From assembly GCA_030035585.1 (NCBI GenBank), contig CM057476.1:21064501-21128500 (forward strand): a DNA stretch of 64,000 bases, written 5' to 3'. The position numbers and the translations under genes were made by a program. This DNA is from Dugong dugon (Eukaryota; Chordata; Mammalia; Sirenia; Dugongidae). Shown one piece after another: positions 22,143 through 33,690 of this stretch (positions within the stretch are counted from its first letter, which is position 1; every line of letters starts with the position of its first letter). The notes under the pieces were generated by a model. That model saw nothing but the letters and a program-made list of their open reading frames with translations. It made no database searches and was not told the DNA's origin.

Positions 22143-23645
22143 TACTGAGGTTGCTTATATCCAATCAAACACCTCATGCGATTTGGTTCTTTGGTTTGGA
22201 GGTTTAGGGTCATAGTTTCAGGGGATATCCCAATTAATTGGCCTAATAATGTGTTTAGTGCTTCTGTTCTACCTCCTAGTTCGTTGTGTAGTACCTGTGG
22301 TCTTAAAAGCTTGAAAGTGGCTATCCAAGGCACAACAATTGGTCTGTATTCGCCTGGAGCAACAGAGGAAGAAGGAGAGTTAGGAATAGGAGGAGGATAA
22401 GGAATGTGTGGCTAATTGCCTCCATGAACAACTGCCTCCTTTGCCATGAGACCAGAATAACTGGGTGGTGCCTGGCTACCTTTACTATACATTTTGATCA
22501 AAGATTCCATACAGGAATCTTCATAAAAGGGGGAAAATGCAGAACAGAATTTCAAATTCTAATGGACTAGAGACTTCTGGAGCCATGGGATAGATGAACC
22601 CCTGAAACTACTGCCCTGAGATAATCTTTAAACCTTAAACCAAAAATATCCTCTGAAGTCTTCTTAAAACTAAATAATAGTTTAGCGTAAACAGTAAAAA
22701 AAGATCTGCCTTGAAAGAAAATGTTCTACATTCTACTTTCGTGAGTAGCATCTGGGGTCTTAAAAGCTTGTGAGAGATCATTTAAGACACTCCACTGGTC
22801 TTACCTCATCTGGAGCAAGGGAGAACGAAGAAAACCAAAGACAAAGGGGAAAGACTAATCCAAATGACTGATGGACCACAAGTACTACAGCCTACAGCAA
22901 ACTGGGTCCAGCACAACTAGATGGCGCCAGGCTACCACCACCAACTGCTCTGACAGGGATCACAACAGAGAGTCCCATACACAGCTGGAGAAAAATGTAG
23001 AACAAAATTCTGACTAACACACACTCACACAAAGACCAAGCTTACTGGTCTGAGAGACTGGAGAAATCCTCAGAGTATGGCCACTGGACACCCTTTTAGT
23101 TCAGTAATGAAGTCACTCCTGAGGTTCACCCTTCAGCCAAAGATTAGACAGGCGCATAAAACAAAACGAGACTAAAGGGGCACACCAACCCAGGGGCAAG
23201 GACTAGAAGGCAGGAGGGGACAAGAAAGCTGGTAATAGGGAACCCAAGGTCGAGAAGGGGAGAGTGTTGATGTGTCATAGGGTTGGCAACCAATGTCACA
23301 AAACAATATGTGTACTAATTGTTTAATGAGAAGCTAGTTTGTCTGTAAATGTTTATCTAAAATAGTTTAAGGCAAAGAAAAAAAAAGTCTGCCTTGAGCA
23401 TTATGCTCTTTTAAGAACTATCTACATGGGATCAAACTGACAACAGCAACTCGAAAGATTAGATAGGAACCTTAGGGGGCAGTGAGTTTATCTTAATGGG
23501 GGAGGAACAACTTAGAAAAGGAGGGTGAAAATGGTTGTATATCTTGAAGAATGTAATCAGGGTCACTAAATTGTACACATAGAAACTGTTGAATTGGTGT
23601 ATATTTTGCTGAGCATATTCTCAACAACAAAATAATTTTTTTTAA
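22143..23645 (+). repeat. L1 3'UTR, split by another L1 tail
   Basis: It begins near AATCAAACACCTCATGCGAT, with TTCTGTTCTACCTCCTAGTT, GCTAATTGCCTCCATGAACA and CTGCCTCCTTTGCCATGAGA. It is interrupted at about 22711 and resumes at 23389 with CTTGAGCATTATGCTCTTTT, ending TCTCAACAACAAAATAATTT. The tail matches 13797-14205. Confidence 0.75.
22712..23388 (+). repeat. L1 3'UTR inserted in an L1 3'UTR
   Basis: Inside the previous element: AAATGTTCTACATTCTACTT, CTGGGGTCTTAAAAGCTTGT, ACAACTAGATGGCGCCAGGC and CAGTAATGAAGTCACTCCTG, ending at an A-run. The flanks AAAGATCTGCCTTGA and AAAAGTCTGCCTTGAG form the target duplication. Same subfamily as 18436-18986. Confidence 0.75.
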
Positions 23646-23692
23646 AGTATATAATGAAGTAAATTCCCTCCTCCTCTCTCTAAAACCAAACT

Positions 23693-23842
23693 AAACCCAT
23701 TGCCATTGAGTCAATTCTGACACACAGCAACCATATAGGACAGAGCAGAATGGCCCCAAGGGTTTCCAAGGCTGCAATATTTATGGAAGCTGACTGCCAC
23801 ATCCTTTTACCATGGGGTGGCTGGTGGGTTAGAACCTGCAGG
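23693..23842 (-). repeat. AfroSINE
   Basis: The plus strand shows CCCATTGCCATTGAGTCAAT, CAGCAACCATATAGGACAGA, GGGTTTCCAAGGCTGCAATA, GGAAGCTGACTGCCACATCC, then GGTGGCTGGTGGGTTAGAAC. It is long-body type, with the tRNA head end missing. Confidence 0.88.
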
Positions 23843-24130
23843 GTCCTGCGATCTAGCTCTGTTATTTCATGACCTCATCCTTCCTACTCTCCTGTCATGC
23901 TCGCCAATATATAACAGGATATATCAACTTCATGGATGCAAAGACTCAATATCGTAAACATGACAATTCCTCTAACCTAATGGATAAAGTTAGTGTTATT
24001 ATAACAAAAATTTTAGTGGGTTTTGTTGTGGAACATGACAGGCTGATCCTCAAAATAAGCAAGCATAAAGAAAAACAGCCAAGACAGTTTTTAAAAAGAA
24101 CAAGAATAAAAAAACCTGGCCTTACCATAA

Positions 24131-24335
24131 AGAGCCCTGGTGGGATGGTGGTTAAAGTGCTTGGCTGCTAACTGAAAGGTCAACAGTTTAAACCAGTTCC
24201 TATGGGAGAAAGGTGTGGCAGTCTGCTTCCGTAAGGTTTTAGAGCCTTGGAAACCCTGTAGGGCAGTTCTATTCTGTCTTACATGGTTGCTATGAGTTGG
24301 AATCAATTTGACAATAGTGGGTTTGGTTTGGGTTT
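24131..24335 (+). repeat. AfroSINE, long-body type
   Basis: It begins AGAGCCCTGGTGGGATGGTG, then GTGCTTGGCTGCTAACTGAA, GGTGTGGCAGTCTGCTTCCG, GCCTTGGAAACCCTGTAGGG, TTGCTATGAGTTGGAATCAA, and ends TGGGTTTGGTTTGGG. It is complete from head to tail. Confidence 0.92.
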
Positions 24336-24395
24336 TGGGCCTTACCATATATAAAGATTTAAGAGACATAGTAGGATTAGTAATAAATGAATAAG

Positions 24396-24778
24396 AAGAT
24401 CGAAAAAGAATTGATGCCATTGAATTATGGTGTTGGCGAAGAATATAGACTATACCATGGAATGCCAGAAGAATGACTAAATCTGTCTTGAAAGAAGGAC
24501 AGCCAGAATGCTCCTTAGAAGTAAGGATGGCTAGACTTCATCTCATGTACTTTGGACGTGTTATCAGGAGGGACCAGTCCCTGAGGGACATCATGTTTGG
24601 TAAAACAGAGGGTCAGCGAAAAAGAGGAAGACCCTCAATAAGATGGACTGGCAGTTGCTGCAATGATGGGCTCAAGCATAGTAACGATTGTGAAGCTTGC
24701 GCAAGGCCAGAAGTGTTTCGTTCTGTTGTACACAGGGTCTCTATGAGTCAGAACCAACTTGATGGCACTTAACAACAA
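24396..24778 (+). repeat. RTE (BovB-like) LINE 3' end
   Basis: Same 3' end as 16621-17026: AAGAATTGATGCCATTGAAT, TATGGTGTTGGCGAAGAATA, GTTATCAGGAGGGACCAGTC, GGTCAGCGAAAAAGAGGAAG, GGTCTCTATGAGTCAGAACC and CACTTAACAACAAG. 5'-truncated. Confidence 0.9.
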
Positions 24779-24786
24779 GTAATAAA

Positions 24787-25015
24787 CAGCTAGCACTTAT
24801 CAAGCATTTCCATATTCAAGCACTGTTCTACGCATATTATAGGTATCATTACACTTCATCCTCACAGCAATCCTATGAGGTAGTTACTATTATTAGCTAC
24901 ATTTTACAGATGAGAAAGCTGAGATATAGAGAGGTTAAGTAACTTGTTTAAAGATACAGAGCAAACAGGTGATGGAGGCAGAATTTCCACCTGGATAGTC
25001 AGACTGAAGAATTTA
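24787..25015 (+). repeat. MIR SINE
   Basis: A clear MIR: GCACTGTTCTACGCATATTA, TCATCCTCACAGCAATCCTA, TGAGGTAGTTACTATTATTA, TTTTACAGATGAGAAAGCTG, GAGAGGTTAAGTAACTTGTT. Plus strand. Confidence 0.88.
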
Positions 25016-25361
25016 TGCTCTTTCTTACCTGCTACACATTATACCATAATTAAAAGTATGGTATTTGCTAGGAGATAAACAATGGAATAATGGAACAGAG
25101 CCTAGAAACAAACCCAAGAATAAATGGAATCTTGGCCTTTGATGGAGGAGGATTACAAATCTGTATAAAGAAGATAAAGACAATGGTACAGGCCCTAATA
25201 TATGGCATAGAGTACCAAACATAATTAAAAATGCAAACACAGCACAAGATGAACTTAGATAAATGGGACCTCCTAAAAACTAAACACTTAGCTCAACAAA
25301 AGCCTTCTCCAAAAGAGTAAAAAGAGAACCTACAGACTGGGAAAAAAATTTTGTGCCTTTT

Positions 25362-26212
25362 TTTTTTTATTGTACTTCAAGAGAAAGTTTACAGTTCAAG
25401 TTAGCTTCTCATACAAAAATTTATACACACACTGTTATATGACTCTAGTTGCTCTCCCTATACTGTGACAGCACACTCCTCCTTTCCAGTCTGGATTTCC
25501 CGTGTCCATTTAACCAGCTCCTAACCCTCTCTGCCTTCTCATCTCGCCTCCAGACAGAAGCTGCCCATTAGACTCAGGTATTTACTTGAGCTAAGAAGCA
25601 CACCCTTCACGAGTATCATTTTATGTCTTACAGTCCAGTCTAATCTTTGTCTGAAGAGCTGGCTTCAGGAATGCTTTTAGTTTTGGGCTAACAGAGAATC
25701 TGGGGGCCATGTCTTCTGGGGTCTCTCCAGTCTCAATCAAACCATTAAGTCTGGACTTCTTACTAGAATTTGAGTTCTGCACCCTACTTTTCTCTTGCTC
25801 CATCAGGGACTCTCTGTTGTGTTCCCTGTCAGGGCAGTCATTGGTGGTAGCTAGGCACCATCCAGTTCTTCTGGTCTCAGGCTGATGGAGTCTCTGGTTT
25901 ATGTGGCCCTTTTGTTTCTTGGGCTAATATTTTCCTTGTGTCTTCGGGGTTCTTCATTCTCCTTTGCTCCAGGTGGGCTGGGAACAATTGATGCATCTTA
26001 GATGGCCGCTCGCTACCTTTTAAAGACCCAGATGCCACTAACCAAAGTGGGATGCAGAACATTTTCTTAATAAACTTTGTTATGCCAATTGACCTAGATG
26101 TCCTCTGAAACCATGGTCCCCACACCCTGCCCCTGCTATTCTGCCCCTCGAAGTGTTTAGTTGTATTCAGGAAACTTCTTAGCTTTTGGTTTAGTACAGT
26201 TGTACTGACTTG
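25362..26212 (-). repeat. L1 3'UTR, inverted, inside L1 ORF2
   Basis: The plus strand opens with T11 and reads ATTGTACTTCAAGAGAAAGT, then AGCTTCTCATACAAAAATTT, GTGTTCCCTGTCAGGGCAGT, CTTTGTTATGCCAATTGACC. These are the reverse of the L1 3'UTR, starting with its poly-A tail. It extends to about 26212 (CAGTTGTACTGACT). Confidence 0.78.
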
Positions 26213-27057
26213 GGGGAAAAATATTTTGGCCATGACATATTGACAAGGGTCTAATCTCCAAAATTAAAGAAAACTTTAACACCTCAACAATAAAAAGACA
26301 AACCATCCAATTAAAAAATAGGCAAAGAATATGAACAGGCACTTCACCAAAGAAGACATTCAGGTGGCTAACAAACATATGAAGAAATGCTTGTGATCAT
26401 TAGCTATTAGACAGATGCAAATCAAAGCTACAATGAGACACCATCTCACCATGAAATTACTGACACTATCCAGAAGAAAAAAAAAAAAACAGAAAATATC
26501 AAATGCTGGCGAGGTTGTGGGGAGACTGGAACTCTTATACACTGTTGGTGGGAATATAAAATGGTACAACCATTCTGGAAAACAGCATGGTGCTTCCTCA
26601 AAAAGCTAGAAAAAGAAATACAATATGATCCAGCAATCCTACACCTAGGTATATACCCTAAAGAAATAAGAGCTGTGACATGAATAGACATACGCGCACA
26701 CACGTTCACTGCAGCATTATACACGACTGCAAAAAGATGGAAACTACCTAAGTGCCCATCAAGAGATAAAGGGATTAACAAACTGTGGTATATACACACA
26801 ATGGAATACTATGCAAAGATAAAGAATAATGACAAATCTGTAAAACATCTCACAATGTGGATGAATTTGGAGGGCATTATGCTGAGTGAAGTAAGTCAAT
26901 CACAAAAGGACAAATATTGTATGAGACCACTATACTATAAAGTAACAAGAAAAGGTTTACACAGAGGAAAAAAGAAAAAAAACATTCTTTGATGATCACC
27001 AAGCATGGGAGGGGGAGGGAAGGAAAATTACCAATTAGATAGAAGACATGAGTTAAT

Positions 27058-27206
27058 ATTGGCCACCGAGTTGATTCTGGCTCATAGCAACCCTACAGAA
27101 CAGAGTAGAACTGCCCATATAGTTTCCAAGGAGAGGCTGGTGGATTTGAACTGCTGACTTTTTGGTTAGCAGCCGAATGCTTAACCACTGTGCCACCAGG
27201 GCTCCA
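27058..27206 (-). repeat. AfroSINE
   Basis: The plus strand reads GCCACCGAGTTGATTCTGGC, CATAGCAACCCTACAGAACA, GAGGCTGGTGGATTTGAACT, GGTTAGCAGCCGAATGCTTA, ACTGTGCCACCAGGGCTCC. Short-body type in the L1. Confidence 0.9.
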
Positions 27207-28709
27207 GTAACGGAAAGTCAATACATATTATGGGAGAAGTCAGCACAACAGGACCAAGGCAAGAGAGGACACTGAAAGGAATGCAAGAATTAAAGGGCAA
27301 CTATGGTAACTAGCATAGCTTAGACAATCCTGCAACAATAGTATTAACAAACAATAATTTATAAATGCACAAATAGGTAGATAGATACACCAAAAGGTGT
27401 GGGAGGATGTAAGGGAACCCACCCAACAGTAAATACGGGTTTGGTGGTGGATATTTCTACAGACATGACTGTAGGTGTGGCTCATATAGAGCACACAAGG
27501 AGTATAGTCAGGGAAACCTCTTAGACATAACCAAACACCTCGTGGGATGAAGTTCCTAGGCTAAAGGACAAAGGACCATGGACTGGGGGGCAGTTACATC
27601 AATTGGCACAACACAGTACATAAAGGCAATGTTCTGCATCCTACTTTGGTGAGTAGTGCCTGGGGTCTTAAAACCTTGCGAGGAGCCATCTAAGATCTAC
27701 GAATATTGGTCTCTTCCCTTCTGGAGCAAAGGAGAGTGAAAAAACAAAGACTCAAGGGATCAGTTAGTTCGAAGGACTAATGGACCACATGAACCATAGC
27801 CTACACAACCCTGAGACCAGAAGAACTAGATGGTGTCCAGCTACCACTATCAACTGTTCCGACTGGGATCACAACAGAGGGTCCTGGACAGAGTAGGAGA
27901 AAAATGTAGAACCAAAAATCAAATTCACAAAAAAGGCCTGACTTACTGGTGGGACAGAGACTGGAGAAACTCCCGAGACTATGGTCCTAAGACACCCTTC
28001 TGATCTGGAACTGAAGCCATTCCCAGAGACTATCTCCCAGCCCAACAACAGACAAGCACATAAGATAAACAATAACACCCGTGAGGAATGTACTCCTTAG
28101 AACACTAAGTTATGCAAGATCAGAAGGGTATTATCTGCCCAAAAGCAAAGATGAGAAGGCAGGAAGGGGTAGAAAATCAGGATGAAAGAAAATGGGGAAC
28201 CCAGGGCAGAAATGGGGAGAGCACTGACACATTGTAGAGAATGAAATCAAGGTCATGAAAAGCTCTACGTAAAAATTATCAAATGTGAAGCTAACTTGCT
28301 CTGTAAACTTTCACCTAATGCACAATAAAAAGTAAATTAAAAAAAAAAGATAAAGAATGGACTAATCGGTAAATAGTGCTGGAATAATTAACTACCCATA
28401 TGGAAAATAAAAAACATCCCTGTTTCATGAATTGATAAAATTAAACCCAAGATGTATTAAAGACCAAACCATATGATTTGGTAAGAATGATAAATTAGGC
28501 AACACTGAAATTAATAACTCCTGCATCAAAAAAGACACCATAAGCAAAGTGAAAAAATAAGCAATAGACTGGATATAGCAGACAAAAGATTAGCAAGCAG
28601 AACTTACAACAGTGTCTATAAATCAGTAAGAAAAAGCCAAACAATCCAGCAGGAAAAGGGGAGAGGGGAGTAAAAAAGCTCAAGAGCAAAAAAGTCAAAT
28701 GGCAAACGT

Positions 28710-28909
28710 TGTTAGCTGCCATAGAGTGGAATCCAACTCAAGGTGATCCCATGTGTGCAGAGTTGAGCTTCTTCTTAAGTTTTCAAGGCTGTGATCTTTC
28801 AGAAGCAGATCACCAGGCCTGTCTTCCAAGGTACCAGTGGGTGGGTTCTAACCACCAACCTTTAGGTTAGTAGTGGAGTGCTTAACTATTTGCACCACAC
28901 AGGGACTCC
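28710..28909 (-). repeat. AfroSINE, GGAGTCCCTG variant
   Basis: On the minus strand it begins GGAGTCCCTGTGTGGTGCAA, carries a GGTACCTTGGAAGACAGGCC body and TGATCTGCTTCTGAAAGATC, then the CACACATGGGATCACC block and tail. The flanking repeats AAATGGCAAA are the target duplication. Confidence 0.88.
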
Positions 28910-29485
28910 AAATGGCAAATAAGCATATGAAAAGATGCAGCCTAATGAGGAATCAGAGAACACAACTCAAAGCAATAAAAATCTCGAATCGGTAAAAACC
29001 AAAAAAGTCTGGCATATGCTAATGAGGCTGTGGGAAATGGGAATGGAAACACTGTCATATAAACACCCAGCACTAGAGAACAACTGGGACAACACTTAAC
29101 AAAGAATGAAGAGGTAAAGACCCTACGGTCCAGCAATTTCACTTCTAGGAACCAGACTAGAGAAACTCTCAGACACTTGTACATGGATATATATTTAAAA
29201 ATATTCTCTGCAGCACTGTCTGCAATTGTAAAAAAAGTAGAGGTAATCAACAGTCCATCAGTAGATGAACAGATAAATTGTGCCTTATTCATACACTGGC
29301 ATATTATAAACAGTAATAGATCTCCAAGTCTCTACATGGATAAATCTCAAAATTATACTATTGCATAAAAAAAACAAATAGCGAAGTACATGTACACTAT
29401 GACACCATTCATAAATTTCCTAACCACACAAAAGAATAACATTTATTTTTTATGGATGCATAGGCACACCCTTTTTTTTTAGGAA

Positions 29486-29652
29486 CCGTGGTGGTAGTGC
29501 AGTGGTTAAGAATTATAACTGCTAACCAAAAAATCTGCAGTTCAAATCCACCAACTGCTCCTTGGAAACCCAAGGGGCAGTTCTACCCTGACCTATAGGG
29601 TTGCTATGAGTGGGAATCAACTCGACGGCAACAGGGTGGGTTTGGTTTGGTA
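29486..29652 (+). repeat. AfroSINE
   Basis: It begins GGAACCGTGGTGGTAGTGCA, then GGTTAAGAATTATAACTGCT, CTCCTTGGAAACCCAAGGGG, GGGTTGCTATGAGTGGGAAT, CAACTCGACGGCAACAGGG and ends GGTTTGGTTTGGT. Short-body type. Confidence 0.9.
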
Positions 29653-31033
29653 TGCACACATTTTTACAAGTAAAAAGCACAGACAAGAATAATCAAGGAA
29701 GTATCATGACAGTTGTGATCTCTGAGGAGGAAAGGCCACTTTAGCAGTGCCCATTCCACTTTATTACTGTAAAAAAATCTGGAGCAAACATGGAAAATGT
29801 CACTATTTTTTAAATGTAAGTGATGGGTACTCAATATCTGTTAATATTTTTATAAATGTTTTATACGTTCTTTGTTTGAAATCTACCACTCGTCAGTTTG
29901 TCATACTGTAGTGTCTTGTGTGTTGCTGTGATGCTGGAAGTGATGCCACTGGTATTTCAAATACCAGCAGGGTCACCCGTGGTGGACAGGTTTCAATGGA
30001 GCTTCCAGACTAGGAAGAAAGACCTGGCAATCTACTTCTAAAAATCTGGCTTAAGAATAGCAGCGGACCATTGTCTGACATAGTGCCAGAAGATGAGCCC
30101 CTCAGGTTGGAAGGCACTCAAAATAGACTGGAGAAGAGCTGCCTCATTGAAGTGGAGTCGACCTTAATGAAGTGGGTAGAGTAAAGCTTTCAGGACCTTC
30201 ATCTGTTGATGTGGTACAACTGAAAATGAGAAGAAACAGCCACAAACAACCATTAATAACTGGAATGTGAAATGTACGAAGTATGAATCTAGGAAAATTA
30301 GGAGGTGTCAAAAATGAAATGGAACACTTGAAAACTGATATTCTAGGTATTGAGCTGAAATGGACTGGTATTGGCCATTCTGAATCAGACAATCATATGG
30401 TCTACTATGCTGGGAATGACAAATTGAAGAGGAATGGTGTCACACTCATTGTAAAAAAGAACACTTCCAGACAGATCTATCCTCAAGTACAATGCTGTCA
30501 GCGATAGGATAATATCCATATAAAACTACAAGGAAGACCAGTTAATACGACTATTATTCAAATTTATACACCAACCACTAATGCCAAAGATGAAGAAATT
30601 GAAGATTTTTATCAACTTCTACAGTCTGAAATTGATCAAACACACAATCAAGAGGCACTGGTAACTACTGGTGATTGGAATGGGAGAGCTGGAAACAAAG
30701 AAGAAGGAACAGTAGTTGGAAAATACGGCCTTGGTAACAGAAACCCCGGAGATCACGTGATAGAATTTTGCAAGATCAACGCCCTATTCATCAGAAATAC
30801 CTTTTTTCAGCAACATAAACAGCAATTATACATGTGGACCTCACCAGATGAAACACAGGAATCAAATCAACTATATCTGTGGAAACAAATGATGGAGAAG
30901 CTTAATATCATCAGTCAGAACAAGGCCAGGGGCCGACCGCAGAACAGACCATCAATTATTCATACGCAAGTTCAAGTTGAAGCTGAGGAAAATTAAAACA
31001 AGTCAATGAGAGCCAAAGTACGACCCTGAGTAT

Positions 31034-31117
31034 AAAACCCAAAAAACCTGTTGCCATCAAGTTGATTCTGACTCATAGCAACCCTATGGGACAGAGTAGA
31101 ACTGCCCCATAGGGTTT
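31034..31117 (-). repeat. AfroSINE, 3' end only
   Basis: An 84-bp minus-strand tail piece: CCTGTTGCCATCAAGTTGAT, GACTCATAGCAACCCTATGG, ACTGCCCCATAGGGTTT. GAGTAT flanks it on both sides (31028-31033 and 31118-31123), so it inserted as a 5'-truncated copy. Confidence 0.85.
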
Positions 31118-31324
31118 GAGTATGTCCCATCTGAGTTGAAAACCATCTCAAGAGTAGATCTGATGCACTGAACACTACTGACCGAAGAACAGATGAGTTG
31201 TGGGATGACATCAAGGACATCATACATGAAGAAAGCAAAAGTCCATTAAAAAGACAGGAAAGAAAGAAAAGACCAAAAGAGATGTCAGTAGAGACTATAA
31301 AACTTGCTCTTGAACGTACAGTAG

Positions 31325-31841
31325 TATCTTAGTTATCTAGTGCTGTTATAACACAAATACCACAAGTGGATGGCTTTAACAAAGAGAAACTTATTCTCTC
31401 ACAGTCTAGGAGGCTAGAAGTCCAAATTCAGGGTGCTGGCTCTAGGGGAAGGCTTTCTCTCTGTCAGCTCTGGGGAAAGGTCTTTTTCATCAATCTTCTC
31501 CTAGTCTAGGAGCTTCTCCATGTAGGAACCCCGAGTCCAAAGGATGTGCTCTGCTCCCAACACTGCTTTCTTGGAGATATGAAGTCCCCCTGTCTCTCTG
31601 CTCAGTTCTTTTATATCTCAAAAGAAATTAATTTAAGACACAACCTAATCTTGTAGATTGAGTCCTGCCTTATTAACATAACTGCATCTAATCCTGCCTC
31701 ATTAATATGATAAAGGCAAGATTTACAACACATAGGAAAAACATATCAGATGACAAAATGGGGCACAATCACACAATACTAGGAATCATGGCCTAGCCAA
31801 GTGGACACACACTTTTGGGGGACACAATTCAATCCATAACA
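31325..31841 (-). repeat. Solo LTR, ERVL-MaLR family (afrotherian type)
   Basis: On the minus strand it begins TGTTATGGATTGAATTGTGT and ends with the reverse of CTTAGTTATCTAGTGCTG. The 5-bp flanks agtag and agtaa fit a target duplication. It interrupts the RTE LINE between the endonuclease and the reverse transcriptase, so it is younger than that LINE. No internal genes; a fossil. Confidence 0.82.
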
Positions 31842-33690
31842 AGTAACTAAAACAAACAGATGAAATGAAGAAGTAAAAGAGCTGAAGAGAAGATTTGGCT
31901 TGAGAAGACAAAGAAAAGTATTATAATGAAATAGGCAAATAACTGCAGTTAGAAGATCAAAAGGGAAGAACATGCTTGGGATTTCTCATGCTGAAAGAAA
32001 TGAAGAAAAAATTCAAGCCTCAAGTTGCAATATTGAAGGATTCTATTGGCAAAATATTGAACGATGCAGGAAACATCAAAAGAAGGTGGAAGGAATACAC
32101 AGTCACTGTACCAAAAAGAACTGGTAGACATTCAACCATTTCCGAAGGTAGTATATGATCAAGAATTGATGGTATTGAAGGAAGAAGTCCAAGCTGCACT
32201 GAAGGCACTGCCAAAAAACAAGGCTCCAGGAAATAACAGAATACCAACTGAGATGTTTCAATGAATGGATGCAGCACTGGAAGCGCTCACTCGTTTATGC
32301 CAGTAAAATTGGAAGACAGCTATCTGGCCAACCAACTGGAACACATCCACATTCGAGCCCATTCCAAAGAAAGGTGATTCAACAGAATGCAAAAATTATT
32401 GAACAATATCATTAATATCATACACAAGTAAAATTTTGCTGAAGATAACTCAAAAATGGTTGCAGCAGTATACCAACAGTGAACTGCCAGAAATTCAAAC
32501 TGGATTCAGAAGAGGACGTCGAGCAAGAGATATCATTGCTGACGTCAGATGGATTCTTGGCTGAAAGCAGAGAATACCAGAAAGATGTTTACCTGTGTTT
32601 TATTAACTATGCAAAGGCATTCAACTGTGTGGATCATAACAAATTATGGATAACATCACAAAGAATGGAAATTATAGAACACTTAATTGTGCTCATGTGG
32701 AACCTGTACAGTCATTTGAACAGAACAAGGGGACACTGTGGTTTAAAATCAGGAAATGTCTGTGGCAAGGTTGTATCCTTTCACCATACTTATTCCATCT
32801 GTATGCTGAGCAAATAATCCGAGAAGTTGGGCTATATGAAGAAGAAAGCTACAACAGGATTGGAGGAAGACTCATTAACCTGTGATACGCAGATGACACA
32901 ACCTTGCTAGTTGAAAGTGAAGAGGACCTGAAGCACTTATTGATGAAGATCAAAGACCACAGCCTTCAGTACGGATTACATCTCAACATAAAGAAAACAA
33001 AAATCCTCACAACAGGACCAATAATCAACACCAAGATAAACGGAGAAAAGACTGAAGTTGTCAAGGATTTCATTTTACCTGAATCCACAATCAATGCCCA
33101 TGGAAGCAGCAGTCAAGAAATCAAACAATATATTGCACTGGGCAAATCCACTGCAAAAGACTTCTTTTGAAGTGTTAAAACGCAAAGATGTCACTTTGAG
33201 GACTAAGGTGCGCCTGACCTAAGCCGTGGTATTTTCAACTGACTCATATGCACGTGAAAGTTTGACAATGAATAAAGAAGACCAAAGAAGAATTGATGCA
33301 TTTCAAGAAGAAATGCAAAGAATTGATGCATTTCAATTATGGTGTTGGTGAAAAATATTGAATATACCATGGATAGACTGCCAGAAGAATGAACAAATCT
33401 CTCTTGGAAAAAGTACAGCCATAATGCTCCTTAGAAACGAGAATGGCAAGACTTCATTTCACGTACTTTGGACATGTTATCAGGAGGGTCCAGTCCCTGG
33501 AGAGGGACATCATACTTGGTAGAGGGCCAGAAAAATAGAGGTAGACCCTCATGGAGATGGACTGACAAAGTGGCTGCAACAATGGGCTCAAAGACAGCAA
33601 CTATTGTGAGGATGGTGGAGAACCCGGCAGTCTGTTCTGTGTGGAGTCTCTGAGTCGGAACTGACTTGATACCACCTAACAATAACAGTA

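Larger units (their letters stand above)
25040..28345 (+). repeat. L1, ORF2 end and full 3'UTR, with inserts
   Basis: It starts in late ORF2 (AATGGGACCTCCTAAAAACT, AGAACCTACAGACTGGGAAA) and is interrupted by a minus-strand L1 tail (25362-26212). It resumes with TTTTGGCCATGACATATTGA, is interrupted by an AfroSINE (27058-27206), and ends with the 3'UTR (GGTTTGGTGGTGGATATTTC, CAGAAGAACTAGATGGTGTC) and an A-tail at about 28345. It is closely related to the younger L1 at 15846-20977, including its 3'UTR. Confidence 0.82.
28350..29880 (+). repeat. Old L1, late ORF2 and 3' end
   Basis: It shows decayed ORF2 C-terminal sequence: AAGACACCATAAGCAAAGTG, CAAATGGCAAATAAGCATAT, GCATATGCTAATGAGGCTGT, GACCCTACGGTCCAGCAATT and TCAACAGTCCATCAGTAGAT, then a 3' region to about 29880. 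It is split by an AfroSINE (28710-28909, flanked by AAATGGCAAA repeats) and another (29486-29652). Confidence 0.65.
29893..33690 (+). repeat. RTE (BovB-like) LINE, near full length
   Basis: About 3.2 kb of RTE sequence without its two inserts. Parts in order: a 5' region (29893-30220); an APE-type endonuclease (30230-30960), with MNLGKLGGVKNEMEHLKTDI, LKRNGVTLIVKK, TNAKDEEIEDFYQLLQSEID and the catalytic-type TGDWNGRAGN; then the reverse transcriptase (31850-33180), with ALKALPKNKAPGNN, CFINYAKAFNCVDHNK (the YAKAFD-like A motif with D changed to N) and YADDTTLL at about 32885; then the 3' end to the CCTAACAATAACAG tail. It has several stops and frameshifts and is dead. Inserts: an AfroSINE at 31034-31117 and a MaLR LTR at 31325-31841. 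Confidence 0.93.
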
